Of a stretch of DNA of 62,000 nt, positions 21,976-32,740 are shown one piece after another (position 1 is the first letter of the stretch; every line of letters begins with the position of its first letter). The translations under genes were made by a program, and so were the position numbers. This DNA comes from Zygnema cylindricum (lineage: Eukaryota > Streptophyta > Zygnematophyceae > Zygnematales > Zygnemataceae): the NCBI GenBank assembly GCA_037447655.1, contig JBBHKE010002559.1:1-62000 (forward strand), written 5' to 3'. The notes under the pieces were generated by a model. The model was not told where the DNA came from and did not search any database. It worked only from the letters and a program-made list of their open reading frames with translations.

Positions 21976-23007
21976 ATAAGTCCTTAGAGTGGACAGCTTC
22001 CAAGAAGCCTCTTGGATAACCCTAACCCCTTTGTGTTTCAGCAAAAATAACTTCCACCTTGGCAGGAAATAACTCTAACGAACTTCACTTTGTGAAGGCA
22101 AGACTCCCCTGAGTTGATAGAAAAATGAATATTTGAATTTGCTCCCCTGAGCAGTAAGTTATGGAGGGTCAAAGTTGACCTTTTGCACAGAAGCCCTCTG
22201 GGAGAGAGGGTCCTATCTTCTAATTTTTCTAAGTCGTATCTCTCTCACAGACTCTATCTACTAATGTACGGAGACAATCAGATTTCAGTTCCGTACACAA
22301 AAGTACAGCTGCTGGTGTACTTTCTGTACGGACACTTTACGACATGGCCTAAATGTTAAAACGTGGTATGTGCGGATTCGCTCGTTTAATCCTCGGAGAT
22401 GCCGCAATCCAATGTCATTCCGCCCCGTGTCATCCGATGTGGCGATGACCACAAATTGCCGAAATCCTCTTCCGCGATCACGACGTTAATTTCAGTCGTC
22501 CGATTAAATTCACATTTAATCGTAGCCGTAATAAATACATGCGCGGTATTCGTTTCACTAAAGAAATAAATGCGCAATATTGGTTTCTTATCCGTACCGG
22601 AATCCGTACTTTTACATTTACTAGATATATGTCTGGCGTAAGTAGTTATCGTTAAATGAACTATCCTACGTATAAATGTTTAAATAATTATCAAACCATA
22701 TAGTACTTAACACTACTTCTAGACTTAATGGCTAAGGCTAACGGCTATCGGCTGTCTGCCAGCCAGTAGGTACCAGGATAAAATCATGTGCTAATATCTT
22801 TTAGTAAATAAACCCCTAACTAATATATGTTTTTCCGTAAACCTCTCGATAGCCTAGGGTAGCCATGGCTCTAGCTCCCTCTCCAATTTTTCAGTGACTG
22901 CGACAAGTTTGAGAGTTGGAGAGAGAAGTTAGAGGTAGACTGCCTCGGCTTCTTTCTTATTTCTATTCAGACCTAGAAAATACTTTAAAAGACCATTAAT
23001 TTCTACA
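21958..23007 (-). repeat. Copia A-ii 5' LTR, also joined to a second internal remnant
   Basis: It ends with TCTCAGAGTTTCA at 21958 next to the primer site and begins TGTAGAAATTAATGG at 23007. Immediately right of it (23008-23109) is another copia polypurine tract and 3' internal end in the same orientation, so this LTR is at once the 5' LTR of A-ii and the 3' LTR of a neighbour. Such LTR-internal-LTR chains arise by recombination between elements. Confidence 0.9.
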
Positions 23008-23174
23008 CTCCCCTTATTTTCTAGTCAATCTTTAATTTCAGACCACAATTTTCCCTACAAAAAATTAGCTTAGGGGAAGGCACAGATTTGGTCATCATAT
23101 CTGCTACCATCTATAATAAGTAACATTGATGCTAGATTTAACGGCTAAGGCTACCAGCCACCGGCAGTCTGCTG
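23008..23174 (-). repeat. Copia A 3' internal remnant fused to a mid-LTR piece
   Basis: ctccccttattttctag (purine tract, reversed) and the pol 3' end run to gctaccatct at about 23111. The sequence then jumps to the middle of an LTR (ataataagtaac...ggctaaggctacc). The whole stretch, including the jump and about 100 bp of the preceding LTR, is identical to 29996-30270 apart from one base. Confidence 0.88.
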
Positions 23175-23184
23175 NNNNNNNNNN
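23175..23184. other. Assembly gap (10 N)
   Basis: Ten N bases. The sequence to its left is duplicated at 30.1-30.3 kb, so this join may be a scaffolding estimate rather than a true distance. Confidence 0.98.
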
Positions 23185-23710
23185 TTTTTAACAAAATTTC
23201 ACTTGAGTTAGAAAAAACCACTTATTCGGTGCGAATGCGTAGTTTTTGTATTAATCCCAAGATATTAATCCCCTACTCCCTCCTTTTCTCTTTCACCTTC
23301 TTTCCTTCTCTCTCTCCCTCCTTTTACTTCCCTCTCTCCCTCCCCTTTCTCGCTCTCCTTTTTTCCCTCCCTCTTTTTTTTTCATCCCCCCCTCCTATTT
23401 CCCTCTCTTTCTCCTCCTCTCCCTCTTTTTCTCTCCTTCTCTCTTTCTGATCCTCCCCCTCTACCTCTTCTCCTTCCTCTCCCTCACTATCTCCTCCTCT
23501 TTCTCTCCCTTTATCCTCCCCCCCTACTTTTTTTTTCTCCCTCCCTTTTTTCCTCTCGCTCTTTCCCCTCCCTCTCTCCCTTCATTTTCCTCCCTCTCTC
23601 TCTTCCTTTCTTCCACTTTCTCTTTTCCTCCCTCATCCCCTAATTATAGAACCCTAATTATGTTTTTGATGCGTAAGCGTGGCTTATTCACCAAAAAAGA
23701 TTGAGTTCAC
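23185..23710. repeat. Pyrimidine-rich (CT)n-like tract
   Basis: From about 23265 to 23640 the plus strand is almost purely C and T (ccctccctcttttt, ctctctccctcc and similar), an irregular homopyrimidine run of nearly 400 bp. Open frames here (for example 23229-23450) are low-complexity artefacts. The flanks 23185-23264 and 23641-23700 show nothing recognisable. Confidence 0.9.
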
Positions 23711-23711
23711 T

Positions 23712-24660
23712 TTAAAACAATTTTTTGGCATCTCCGAGTCGTTCCACGACCGACGTGTTCTTGCACCTCCGTAGAATCGCATAGACTTGCGGGTCCCAAA
23801 TGTGGTGTTGTCGGAGAGACCCAGACACATCAAGCTTTAAGCCATCCCTTTCAAAGATAACCCAGTTGAGGCGGGTGTCCGTGCTATTGAAATGTGTAAA
23901 TGCACCGAAGGTTGTACCATTGTCTTTAGACGTCATATACATCTACGTAGGGTGAGCTGGTAAATCTAGAAATATGGTGAGGGGATCCGGTCCTTCATTA
24001 CCTATAATCCCATCACGAGCCTCGAACCTCTATTATATAGGCCAATCTTTAATGGGTATGAAATGGGAGAGCATATGGAAAAAGGCCTCTATGGCCTGTT
24101 CTTGACTTATAGGCGGAGGGAAAAACCAATCCGGGTCCTTTCGCCTAAGATGTATTGGCAAATGAGTTTTTTCTCCTCCCAACGTTAAAGCTAAAGGGGA
24201 AATCTTTGTGGGATTCCGATAAAGCAACCCCCATTACTTCGTCCGCACTATCAACCCCCTCTTCGTTTTGTCGTTCTTCACTGTATGGTGCTTGCTCGTC
24301 CTGTGTAGTGTCATCCCTCTCCAATTTGTCAACTTTGATGTCACCTTCCATGGTTTTTCTCCGATAGATTAGGCTCCTCCGAGGGTTCAGCCCCGTTGAA
24401 GATGGATTCGTCGGTCGAAGATGAAGATGGCTATTGTTCTTCGGCACTACAGTTCCCCCTTTGATCCCTTTCTACAATTTCTACAACTTGAGGCATCGAA
24501 GAATTTTGATTTTTTTTTCCCTTTCTCTTTGGACGTGGTTGACACAAACACGCACCATTGGTTTCCTCTTTTTCTTGAAAAAATAAATCAAGGCGTAGTT
24601 TTTGAGTGTTTAGACAAGTCTTTTGGGTGGCGGCTGAATCCATGGCGGCGACTTCAATTT
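23712..24660 (-). pseudogene. Decayed or multi-exon minus-strand coding region, unknown family
   Basis: Several minus-strand frames read like protein. One starts MDSAATQKTCLNTQKLRLDL near 24642 and has a basic KRKGKKNQ stretch. Another (24447-24145) has an acidic segment (KVDKLERDDTTQDEQ, EEGVDSADEVMG). A third (24227-24033) has a DPDWFFPPPISQEQAIEAFF segment, and the same frame resumes at 23942-23712 (TRLNWVIFERDGLKLDVS, LRQHHIWDPQVYAI). In-frame stops and frame changes fit a pseudogene or unseen introns. I do not recognise the family; it has no retroelement motif. It is the best candidate for non-LTR coding sequence in the window. Confidence 0.45.
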
Positions 24661-27160
24661 CGCGTAGAGAGTGTGAGGAAAAGAGAGAGAGAAGTATAAT
24701 GTTCAAGGTATATTTTTTACCTTTCAAAGTACTTATGGTTGTACGATGGGTTAGTAAATGTACCCAACGTATGAAAGATGACTTAGTATTTTGTACTAAA
24801 TTTAACTTAACATCGCGTACAAAACTTGACGTCGTTTCGCGTTGCAACTTGACGTGGAATCTCTCCGCAACTTGACAAAAATTGAAAAAACATCGTGGTT
24901 CAATTATGACGCTCGCACTTTTATATATCGGCGTCCAATGCGAAATTCATATTGCGGTCTTTGTCAGTTCGCGCGCCCAAAATTTAATTTCAAATTTAAA
25001 GTTTTTGTGCCTTCATACAAATCGGTCATATTCGTGTACTTTGCGTCAACGCTGGCGACGGCTAGACACCTCTGGCCTTAAGCCTGCTCGGCGCCATAGC
25101 CGTCGTTGCCACTTTGCTCACCTTTATCACACGTCGCTACTAAACTTTTTTGTTCTTTACGTGATTTAAACCGAGCCTAACATCTCTTCCCTATTTTTTA
25201 TTTTCTTCATAAATTTGTATTCCTACCATGTTTTTTCGCCAATTTTTTGGTTAATTAACAAAACGTACCTGTTTAACACCCTTGAGAGCGTCATTCGCCC
25301 ATAGAAATGTACGTAAAATAAGGCATTCCAAGACTTAAACGCGATGTCGGTGAAGAAGATACGTGTTTTTACTATCTTCCAAACCGACTTGCTCAAATAA
25401 CACCTCCAAAGGGATAAAGGTAAGGTATGATAAGTATATGTGGTCGTTCACCCATCTCCTAAGTCGCGCAATATGCGCTTGAGAAGCCCCGTTGACATTC
25501 AACTTTTATTACTTTAATAAAAAATTATGAACAAAAAACATTGAGAATTATTATCTTGAGATTTTATAATTGAATGCATGTCAAAAGGGGAAATTCTTAC
25601 CCCTTGCTTTTCGCTCCCCTTGCGCTTGCCCCTTGCATTGCGTGTGTTTTCGAGTTGGAGACGATGTTTAGACACAAAAAAATTGTTGAGATCAATCGTA
25701 AGTGGTTGTGGCAATCCAAAGTTTTTTCGTTGTCCGAAGCCTTTGGGAATAAAAACAAATCGTACCTGTTCATGTATCACAAGTGTAAATATTACTAAAA
25801 AAGAAATTGTTAATGAAATCACAATTACAACTACGTATTTAAGTTTGAAAATCAATAGAGTTTCTAATTACGATTGTTTAGGCGTACTATGACTCTCTCG
25901 ATGAAAAGTTGAGGCACCCCTAACCCCTGCCTTCTTTCATGTGGAATAGGTACAACAACCACATAGCGATCCCGCCTACAGGACAAACGTCCTTTTCTCT
26001 ATTTCAGATAACACTAAAATGCTCTTTTCAGACATTCTGCAATAAGAATAACAATGAATTAATAGGTCATATAAACATTGAAAAAATAATATTGTGTAAG
26101 CCATTTTATACATCAAAGCAAAACCCTACTTTTTCCTTGTTAGTCTTACTGTTTATGTCCAAAAATCAGACCATGTGAGAAGGTGTTGGTCCCACCGTCT
26201 CGACTTCTATCTCTAACAAATCGCATAAGTTCATCGTCCTGGCAGTATTTCCTTTTCCGATTGCAAAATGAGTTAAACGCGTTATACTCCGAGCTAGCAT
26301 GTTCTCATGAACAAAATCCATCGTCGTACATGCTTCAAGTTATTTCCTACTTATTTCTTTAAGTTACTTGTCGTTGTAACCATCACTAACAACTCTTGAT
26401 TGACGGTCCATATATTCGCGTTTACACCTAACGCTGTCTGTCGAATCACCTCTTTCATAATAACTTCTATTCGAGGTCTCTTTGAGATATCTTCTACTAT
26501 TGTAATCTACAAAATTCTAAACAACATTATTTGAAAAAACTTAAGTGCTTTCAACATTGCTTGTAACAAACCCTTTTTTTGCAAGAAAACAGACAACAAA
26601 CAAAATGCACACATACATGACGTAATGTTAACTTTTATTCTTGCACAAAACTGTAACCCCTATTGTTTTCCTCCCTCTCTCCACCTCCTTCTGCAAATTT
26701 CCATATCACTCATTTTCTTTCTCAACATGTTCACAACTCAATGGTTGGTTGTTGTAAAAAAAAAACCATGACCTAACGTACATGTTTGGCATTGGCCGCA
26801 TAAAAAGCATCCACCGACACTTGCTGAATTAATATGATTTCGCACCAAGGTTCTTCCAAGTTTGGCCCATTATCTCCCAAACTACCCCCTCAGATTTTCC
26901 GGATGTATTTAAGAAAGGCGTTCTTTTGTTGTGAAATATATCTTTTTGCTTGGCCTACCATTTGTGTACATTAAATCACATCAACGAAAACAACTTCCAA
27001 TCATTTTAAATCAAACAAAAAAAAATACAAATCAATTTAATCACGAAAGATTCGTGCGATAGAAGATTTATTAAATTTGTTAAAAATCCCACAAAAATAT
27101 TTAAAACATGAGGACATGTTTTCCCATTACCCTCCATTGTCGCATGCGTCGCTTCTAGTG
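24661..27160. other. AT-rich intergenic stretch, no supported gene
   Basis: About 2.5 kb without retroelement blocks. Frames at 24842-25169, 25514-25855 (-) and 25578-25892 (+) are short and lack motifs. The minus-strand piece around 25790-25570 (KGFGQRKNFGLPQPLTIDLN) could be a single exon, but nothing nearby supports it. I see no RNA gene here. Confidence 0.5.
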
Positions 27161-27177
27161 TGTGAAGGTTTCTTCAT

Positions 27178-27362
27178 TGACTAGCAACCTCGTGTCGTCT
27201 AAATTCTTCCATGTTCGAAAAAAAAGAGTCTGGTTCCACCCTACTATTTCCAGTGCGCCTACTTGGTCTCGCATTATCTTCATCTTCCGTTTCCAAGACA
27301 TCAATTTCAACATCAACCTGTGGCCGTTCTTTTCTCTTTTTAGGCTTGGAACTACTTGCATT
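27178..27362 (-). other. Candidate minus-strand exon with nuclear-signal-like and acidic segments
   Basis: One minus-strand frame is open for about 60 codons and reads SSSKPKKRKERPQVDVEIDV, then LETEDEDNARPSRRTGNSRV and EPDSFFSNMEEF. The KPKKRKERP run resembles a basic nuclear-localisation signal followed by an acidic patch. It has no start codon and no defined splice sites that I can prove. A longer overlapping frame (27388-27155) in another phase looks less protein-like. Confidence 0.3.
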
Positions 27363-27566
27363 GGTTCCTTAACCCTGTAGATGTACAAAACGTTTTAATC
27401 CCACCGCACTTGTTTGGGCCCTACTTAGAAGGTCTTCCATTGAACACAATGATTGACAACTATGACATAAAAGACAAAAAAACAAACGCACAAAGTGTTA
27501 TTATTGTAAATATAGGTTTGAAACATGCTTTTATTTTGTTTTTAAAATTTTTGTGTGCTTGTTGGG

Positions 27567-27620
<54 letters not shown>
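27567..27620. repeat. (GA)n microsatellite
   Basis: gggggagagaga... continues as an uninterrupted GA dinucleotide run to gagagaacc near 27620. The long Arg-Glu and Ser-Leu frames across it are artefacts of the repeat. Confidence 0.97.
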
Positions 27621-27622
<2 letters not shown>

Positions 27623-29049
27623 CACAAAAATTAGGTGGAGACAAAATGTGTAAAGTGGCCACGCACCACCGAAGGAAACACCACCAAGTTAGAAATCGCG
27701 ATGATAACGACAAGAGAAAAAAAGAAAAAGGGCAGTAGAGAGTATAAAATGAAAAAAAGACTAGTAAAATAAATGGGGCTGCACGTGTGAAGGAAAGAGT
27801 AGATTGAATAAACCGTTTTTAGGTTGATATACGAGAGTGATATACGATAGATGGAAAGACTTAATGAAAAAATGTTTATGTTTCGTTATAACCGTTTGAA
27901 GTACAGTTGAAAAATAAATAAGGGTTCGCGAATTAGGAAAAACAGTACGCAAGAATGTAAAATGTTTCGGTTTTTGTTGTCCGTCACTTTTACAGACGGG
28001 CGGTTGGAAAAAAGGCCGCGTGGCGCGGCGTGTCGCTAGACGAAATGAAAAGGGGGCGACGTGGACGCGTGCACCACCTCCTCTCACCGCTCTCACCAGC
28101 CTTACGGGAGCCGAAAATCGCAAGGTTCAGTATATACACCATGAATCGCTATTAGCGTTTAGAATAATTAGTTACAATATAATCAGTGTTATTAACTCTA
28201 ATTTAGGTTCATGGCTTTTCGCCAAGAAAAAATTAGCTTGCATTACTCTAAGGGTGACGTTCAGGCAAAAAGTGGCGTAGTTTACAAAAATCCGCGACCC
28301 TCCGTACCAAATCGTACTGTCTATTTTGTTTTTATATGAAAAATAACATTACAGAAAATCTTGTCGGTACTCTCCGAAGGTCTTGGAGGTAATACTGGCC
28401 ATCGGATGTTCATCTGCGAAGAGTTCGCTTCATTTTTTTTTGTAACTGTCAACCCACCTCGAGAAAGTGGGTTGGCATATACAAAAAAAAAAATGTCGTG
28501 ACACATTGGACGATTAAGCTACGTGTCATGATTGAAAACCAACGAAAAATCTTAAGATTTGCATATGACACGCGCTTTCCAAAATACAACCGAAAATAAA
28601 AACGAAATTTCGTAACATTCTCTCATCACGCTATTTTAGGCAAGTATTGTTCGTCACACTATTTTTCCCAAAGGACTTTCATTATGTTCCAAAACTGAAA
28701 CCCTAAAAAATGAGCTGGCGTACAGACTGACGTCTGCAAAAAGTATACAAGTTTTGTCGTATTATTATTTCGTACATAAGTACATGGTACGCAAGTCAAG
28801 ATTTGAAAATAAGTTTGTCGGTGCTAAAAAATTGAAAGATATTAAATATCGGATCCTCAATTTAGAACACGTGACTTACAGACTCTACGTGATGGAACAT
28901 CGACTCAATCGACCCGGTCTGTAGAGTTTGCCGTACAATTACAGAAACGTATGATGGAACTTCACCCTAATTTGGTTACAAATTTTCCCATGGTGTAGCC
29001 GCATAGCCTGTGGTCACATGGTCGACGTTTGAACATGTGAGAACATGTT
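27621..29049. other. Intergenic stretch, no supported gene
   Basis: AT-rich sequence with short unconvincing frames (27761-28123 on -, 28020-28280 on +). No LTR, retroelement motif or RNA gene was seen. It ends at the family A LTR beginning at 29050 with gaacatgt repeated just before it (gaacatgtgagaacatgttt). Confidence 0.5.
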
Positions 29050-30104
29050 TGAAACTCTGAGACCTCTATAAGTCCTCAGAGTGGACAGCTTCCAATAAGC
29101 CTGTAGGATAACCCTGACCCCTTTGTGTTTCAGCAAAAATAAATGCCACCCTGGCAGACAAAAACTCTGACCAACTTCACCCCTGTGAAGACAAGACTCC
29201 CGTGAGTTGATAGCAAAAAGAATCTCTGAATTTGCTCCCCTGAGCAGTAAGTTATGGAGGGTCAAAGTTGACCTTTTGTACAAAAGCTCTCTGGGAGAGA
29301 GGGTCCTATCTTCTAATTTTTCTAAGTCCTATCTCTCTCACAGACTCTATCTACCGATGTACGGAGCCAATCAGATTTCAGTTTCGTACACAAAAGTACA
29401 GCTGCCGGTGTACTTTATGTACGGCCATTGTACGACATGGCCTAAATGTCGACACGTGGTATGTCCGGATTCGCTCCTTTAATCCTCGGAGATGCCGCGA
29501 TCCAATGTCATTCGCCACATGTCATCCGATGTGGCGATGACCACAAACCGCCGAAATCCTCTTCCGCGATCTCGGTGTTAATTCCGGCCGTCCGATTAAA
29601 TTCACATTTAATCGTAGCCGAAATAAATACATGCGCGGTATTCGTTTCACTAAAGAAATAAATGCGCGGTATTGGTTTTTTATCCGTACCGAAATTCGTA
29701 CTTTTACATTTACTGGATATATGTCTCCCGTAATCAGTTATAGTTAAATGAACTTTTCTACGTATAAATGTTTAAATAATTATCAAACCCTATAATACGT
29801 AATACTACATATAGACTTAACGGCTAAGGCTACCGGCTACCGGCTGTCTGCCGGCCGGTAGTTACCAGGATCAAATCTTGTGGCCGGCAAATATCTTTTA
29901 GTAAATTAAACCCCTAACTAAAATATATTTTCCGGTAAACCTCTGGATAGCCTAGGTAGCCATGGCTTTAGCTCCCTCTCCAATTTCTCAGTGACGGCGA
30001 CAAGTTTGAGAGTTGGAGAGAGAAGTTAGAGGTAGACTGCCTCGGCTTCTTTCTTATTTCTATTCAGACCTAGAAAATACTTTAAAAGACCATTAATTTC
30101 TACA
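29050..30104 (-). repeat. Copia A LTR (1055 bp), minus orientation
   Basis: It runs from TGAAACTCTGAGACC (29050) to TTAATTTCTACA (30104), a full family A LTR. It is followed by a copia purine tract and 3' internal remnant (30105-30209), so it is the 3' LTR of a largely deleted minus-strand copy. The left flank atgtt is not repeated on the right. Confidence 0.93.
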
Positions 30105-30520
30105 CTCCCCTTATTTTCTAGTCAATCTTTAATTTCAGACCACAATTTTCCCTACAAAAAATTAGCTTAGGGGAAGGCACAGATTTGGTCATCATATCTG
30201 CTACCATCTATAATAAGTAACATTGATGCTAGATTTAACGGCTAAGGCTACCAGCCACCGGCAGTCTGCTGGCCGGTAGGTACCAGGATCAAATCATGTG
30301 GGTGGCACATACCTTTTAGTAAATAAATTCCTAACTAATATATATTTCGCGTAAACCTTTGGATAGCGTAGGTAGGCATGGCTCTAGCTCCCTCTCCAAT
30401 TTCTCAGTGACTGCGACAAGTTTGAGAGTTGGAGAGAGAAGTTAGAGGTAGACTGCCTCGGCTTCTTTCTTATTTCTATTTAGACCTAGAAAATACTTTA
30501 AAAGACCATTAATTTCTACA
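30105..30520 (-). repeat. Copia A internal remnant fused to partial LTR
   Basis: ctccccttattttctag to gctaccatct (30105-30209) is the end of copia pol. At about 30209 it jumps into the middle of a family A LTR, which then runs to its end TTTCTACA at 30520. The internal deletion removed all coding sequence and half of the 5' LTR. The first part duplicates 23008-23174. Confidence 0.9.
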
Positions 30521-30655
30521 TTATCCATGGACAAGGCCAGGTCCACGCTAAAAGGACCCGAGTTAGTGTATATAGTCTGCACAACGGAAAAAGTGACGGC
30601 GGTAAGTTTAGATCACGGATATCAAGGGGGAGTCTATGTCATAATTGTAGAAATT
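30521..30655. other. Short unique spacer between two copia elements
   Basis: 135 bp (ttatccatggacaaggcc ... gtcataat) with no match to LTRs in the window. It separates a minus-strand LTR piece from the plus-strand copia A-iii. Confidence 0.6.
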
Positions 30656-30903
30656 GATGGTTCTTTTAGTATTTTCTAGGTCTATAATAAAATGCAGAAA
30701 AGAAGCCAAGGCAGTCTGCCTCTAACTTCTCTCTCCAACTCCCACACTTGTTGCAGTCATTGAAAGTCGAACAGGAAGCTAGAGCCATGGCTACATATGC
30801 TATCTTCAGATTTACAAATAGTATATTAGTTGATTTACGGTAGTAAATTAGTTGATTTACGGTAGTAAATTAGTTGATTTACTAAAAGTAATGCTGTCTG
30901 ACC

Positions 30904-30975
30904 CAGGATTTGATCTAGTTATCTACCGGCCGTTTGAGCTGCCGATAGCCTGTAGCTCTATCCATTTAGTCTATG
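30904..30975 (-). other. tRNA-like module in LTR A' (antisense)
   Basis: On the minus strand TAGACTAAATGGATAGAGC (30973-30955) looks like a tRNA D-arm/A box, and gatcaaatcc (30915-30906) about 40 bases on matches the B box/T-loop pattern GGWTCRANNCC in most positions. The acceptor stem does not pair, so this is a tRNA-derived relic or an internal Pol III-type promoter rather than a tRNA gene. Confidence 0.5.
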
Positions 30976-31505
30976 ACTAGTGTTAGATCATATAATGTTT
31001 GATAATTAAATAAATATTTATACGTTGACAAATTCATTTAACGCAAACTATTTACAAGATACATAGGTTCGGTTATGTAAAAGTACGGATTAAGGTACGG
31101 ACAATAAACAAGTTCCGCGCATTTGTTTCGATAGCGAAACAAATACCGCGCAAGTATTTATTACGGCTACGATTAAATCTACATTTAATCAGACGGCCTG
31201 AATGAATGTCGCTATCGCGAAAGAGGATTTCGGCGGTTTTTGGTCATCGCCACATCGGATGACACGTGGCAAAATGACATTGGATCGCGGCATCTCAAGG
31301 GATTAAAGAAGCGAATCGGGATATAACAAGTGTCGACATTTAGGCCATGTCGTACAATATCTTTACATAAAGTACACCGGCAGCAGTACTTTTGTGTATA
31401 GAAGTGCAGTATAATTGGTGCCATATATCAGTAGATAGAGTTTTAGAGAGAGATACGACTTATAAAAATTTGTTAGATAGGACCCTCTCTCCCAGAGATC
31501 TTCTG

Positions 31506-31514
31506 TATAAATAG
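31506..31514 (+). promoter_or_regulatory. TATA box of LTR A'
   Basis: tataaatag, followed closely by the paired ggtcaa/ttgac motif. The other subfamily A copies have tacaaaagg at this place. Confidence 0.6.
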
Positions 31515-31716
31515 GTCAACTTTGACTCTCCATAACTAACTGCTCAACGAAGCAAATTCAGAGATTATTTTTGCTATCGACTCAAGAAGTCTTACCTTCA
31601 CAAGGGTGGAGGTGGTCAGGGTTTTTGTCTACGAGGGTGGTAGTTATTCTTGTTGAAACACAAAAGGCTCAGGGTTATCTTAAAGGTTTCTTGCAAGCTG
31701 TCAATTCTGATGACCT

Positions 31717-32740
31717 ATGGAGGTCTCAGAGTTGCAGGTTATGGGCCCACCCTCTAGGGTACCCATCTTTAATGGAACTGGCTTCATATACTGGGAAAGT
31801 ATGATGACAGGAGCTCTACGCGAGAAAAGGTTTTGGGGGATAGTGAGTGGCCGAGTGGGGCGTCCATTAAGTCTTGGAATCCCTCCAAGGTTTGGAGGAA
31901 GCACATTCAGAAGGAAAGTATATCCTCTTAAAAAGAGGAGACAGACAAAGGGAGGTGGTGGACAAAGGGACACAGAAGGAGACGACCACACCAATAGCAA
32001 CTAGTACGGCATTCATGTCACCTATTCCGAGGAACAAGGAGAATGATACTGATACCTAGGACATCAACAATATGGCAGCAAAGCACTTCATTCTCCACCA
32101 TCTTACTCAAGGGCTTGCATGTCCTCATTTGCAGGTAGAAAGGGCATCCGATCTTTAAATGGCTCTCATGGAGATGTACTAAAGTGGTACGATTCAGCAA
32201 CAATAGTTGGGTGATGAGAAAGTAAAAAAAATATGTATACAAAGGGGGGAAGATGTTGGATTTTTGCAATGAGTATGCTACACTTTTCATGGAGTTAGAG
32301 AGTGTAGGAAAAGAATTTAGTGAAAAGGAAAAGGTTAACTATTTACTAATGAATTAACACGATGAGTTCGAGAACATAGTCAACAGTGTGCAAGACTTGT
32401 CGGACTCAAGATGGATATGGAACTCACTGGTAGGAATGATTCTCGTTGGGGAGAATATGATTGAGATCCGAACGGGAGGAAAGAGTGGGCAAGCCTTGGC
32501 AGCTAGGACAGATTGGAGGAACAAGGATTTAGGTAGACCAGTCGAAAACTACAGAGGGGGGGACCAAAACAATCAGACCAACGAGTTCGACTAAGGGCTC
32601 CGAAAGGTTTATGTCTTTTCTGTAAGAAACCAGGGCACTATATGGCAATGTGCACTAAGCTAATTGAGCTTCAATTAAAGGAGGGGCAGGCACGTGGAAC
32701 CCTGAGAGGGAAAAAAAAGGCTCTTGTGACTTAGGTACAT
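31717..32740 (+). pseudogene. Copia A-iii gag
   Basis: The ATG at 31717 is 20 bp inside the LTR, and the frame crosses the primer site (MEVSELQVMGPPSRVPIFNG, then FIYWESMMTGALREK). Later frames carry the UBN2-like core in pieces (TLFMELESVGKEFSEKEK near 32280-32335; QDLSDSRWIWNSLVGMILV at 32388). A CCHC knuckle, CFC-KKPG-H-YMAM-C, is at about 32607-32655. Stops and shifts at about 32060, 32180 and 32355 inactivate it. Confidence 0.88.
31737..31751 (+). promoter_or_regulatory. Copia A-iii primer-binding site (half-tRNA iMet)
   Basis: ggttatgggcccacc starts at the first base after the LTR end TTGCA. It is complementary to the anticodon arm of eukaryotic initiator tRNA-Met (ggtgggcccataacc), not to the tRNA 3' end used by most plant copia elements. 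The site is also in the gag frame (VMGPP). Confidence 0.88.

Larger units (their letters stand above)
30656..31736 (+). repeat. Copia A-iii 5' LTR, subfamily A' (1081 bp)
   Basis: It starts TGTAGAAATTGATGG and ends CTCAGAGTTGCA. It differs from the main family A in having a clear TATA box (TATAAATAG at 31506-31514), a near-perfect palindrome GCATTTGTTTCG-atag-CGAAACAAAT near 31118-31148, and a duplicated ttagttgatttacggtagtaaa unit near 30825-30870. The antisense tRNA-like module is at 30904-30975. Confidence 0.92.

Noticed and set aside
23229-23450. A 73-residue Ser/Phe/Leu protein in the pyrimidine tract
   Set aside because: Homopyrimidine sequence encodes only Ser, Phe, Leu and Pro, so the open frame carries no information.
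27356-27738. Arg-Glu repeat proteins across the GA run
   Set aside because: They are translations of a dinucleotide microsatellite, open on both strands for compositional reasons.
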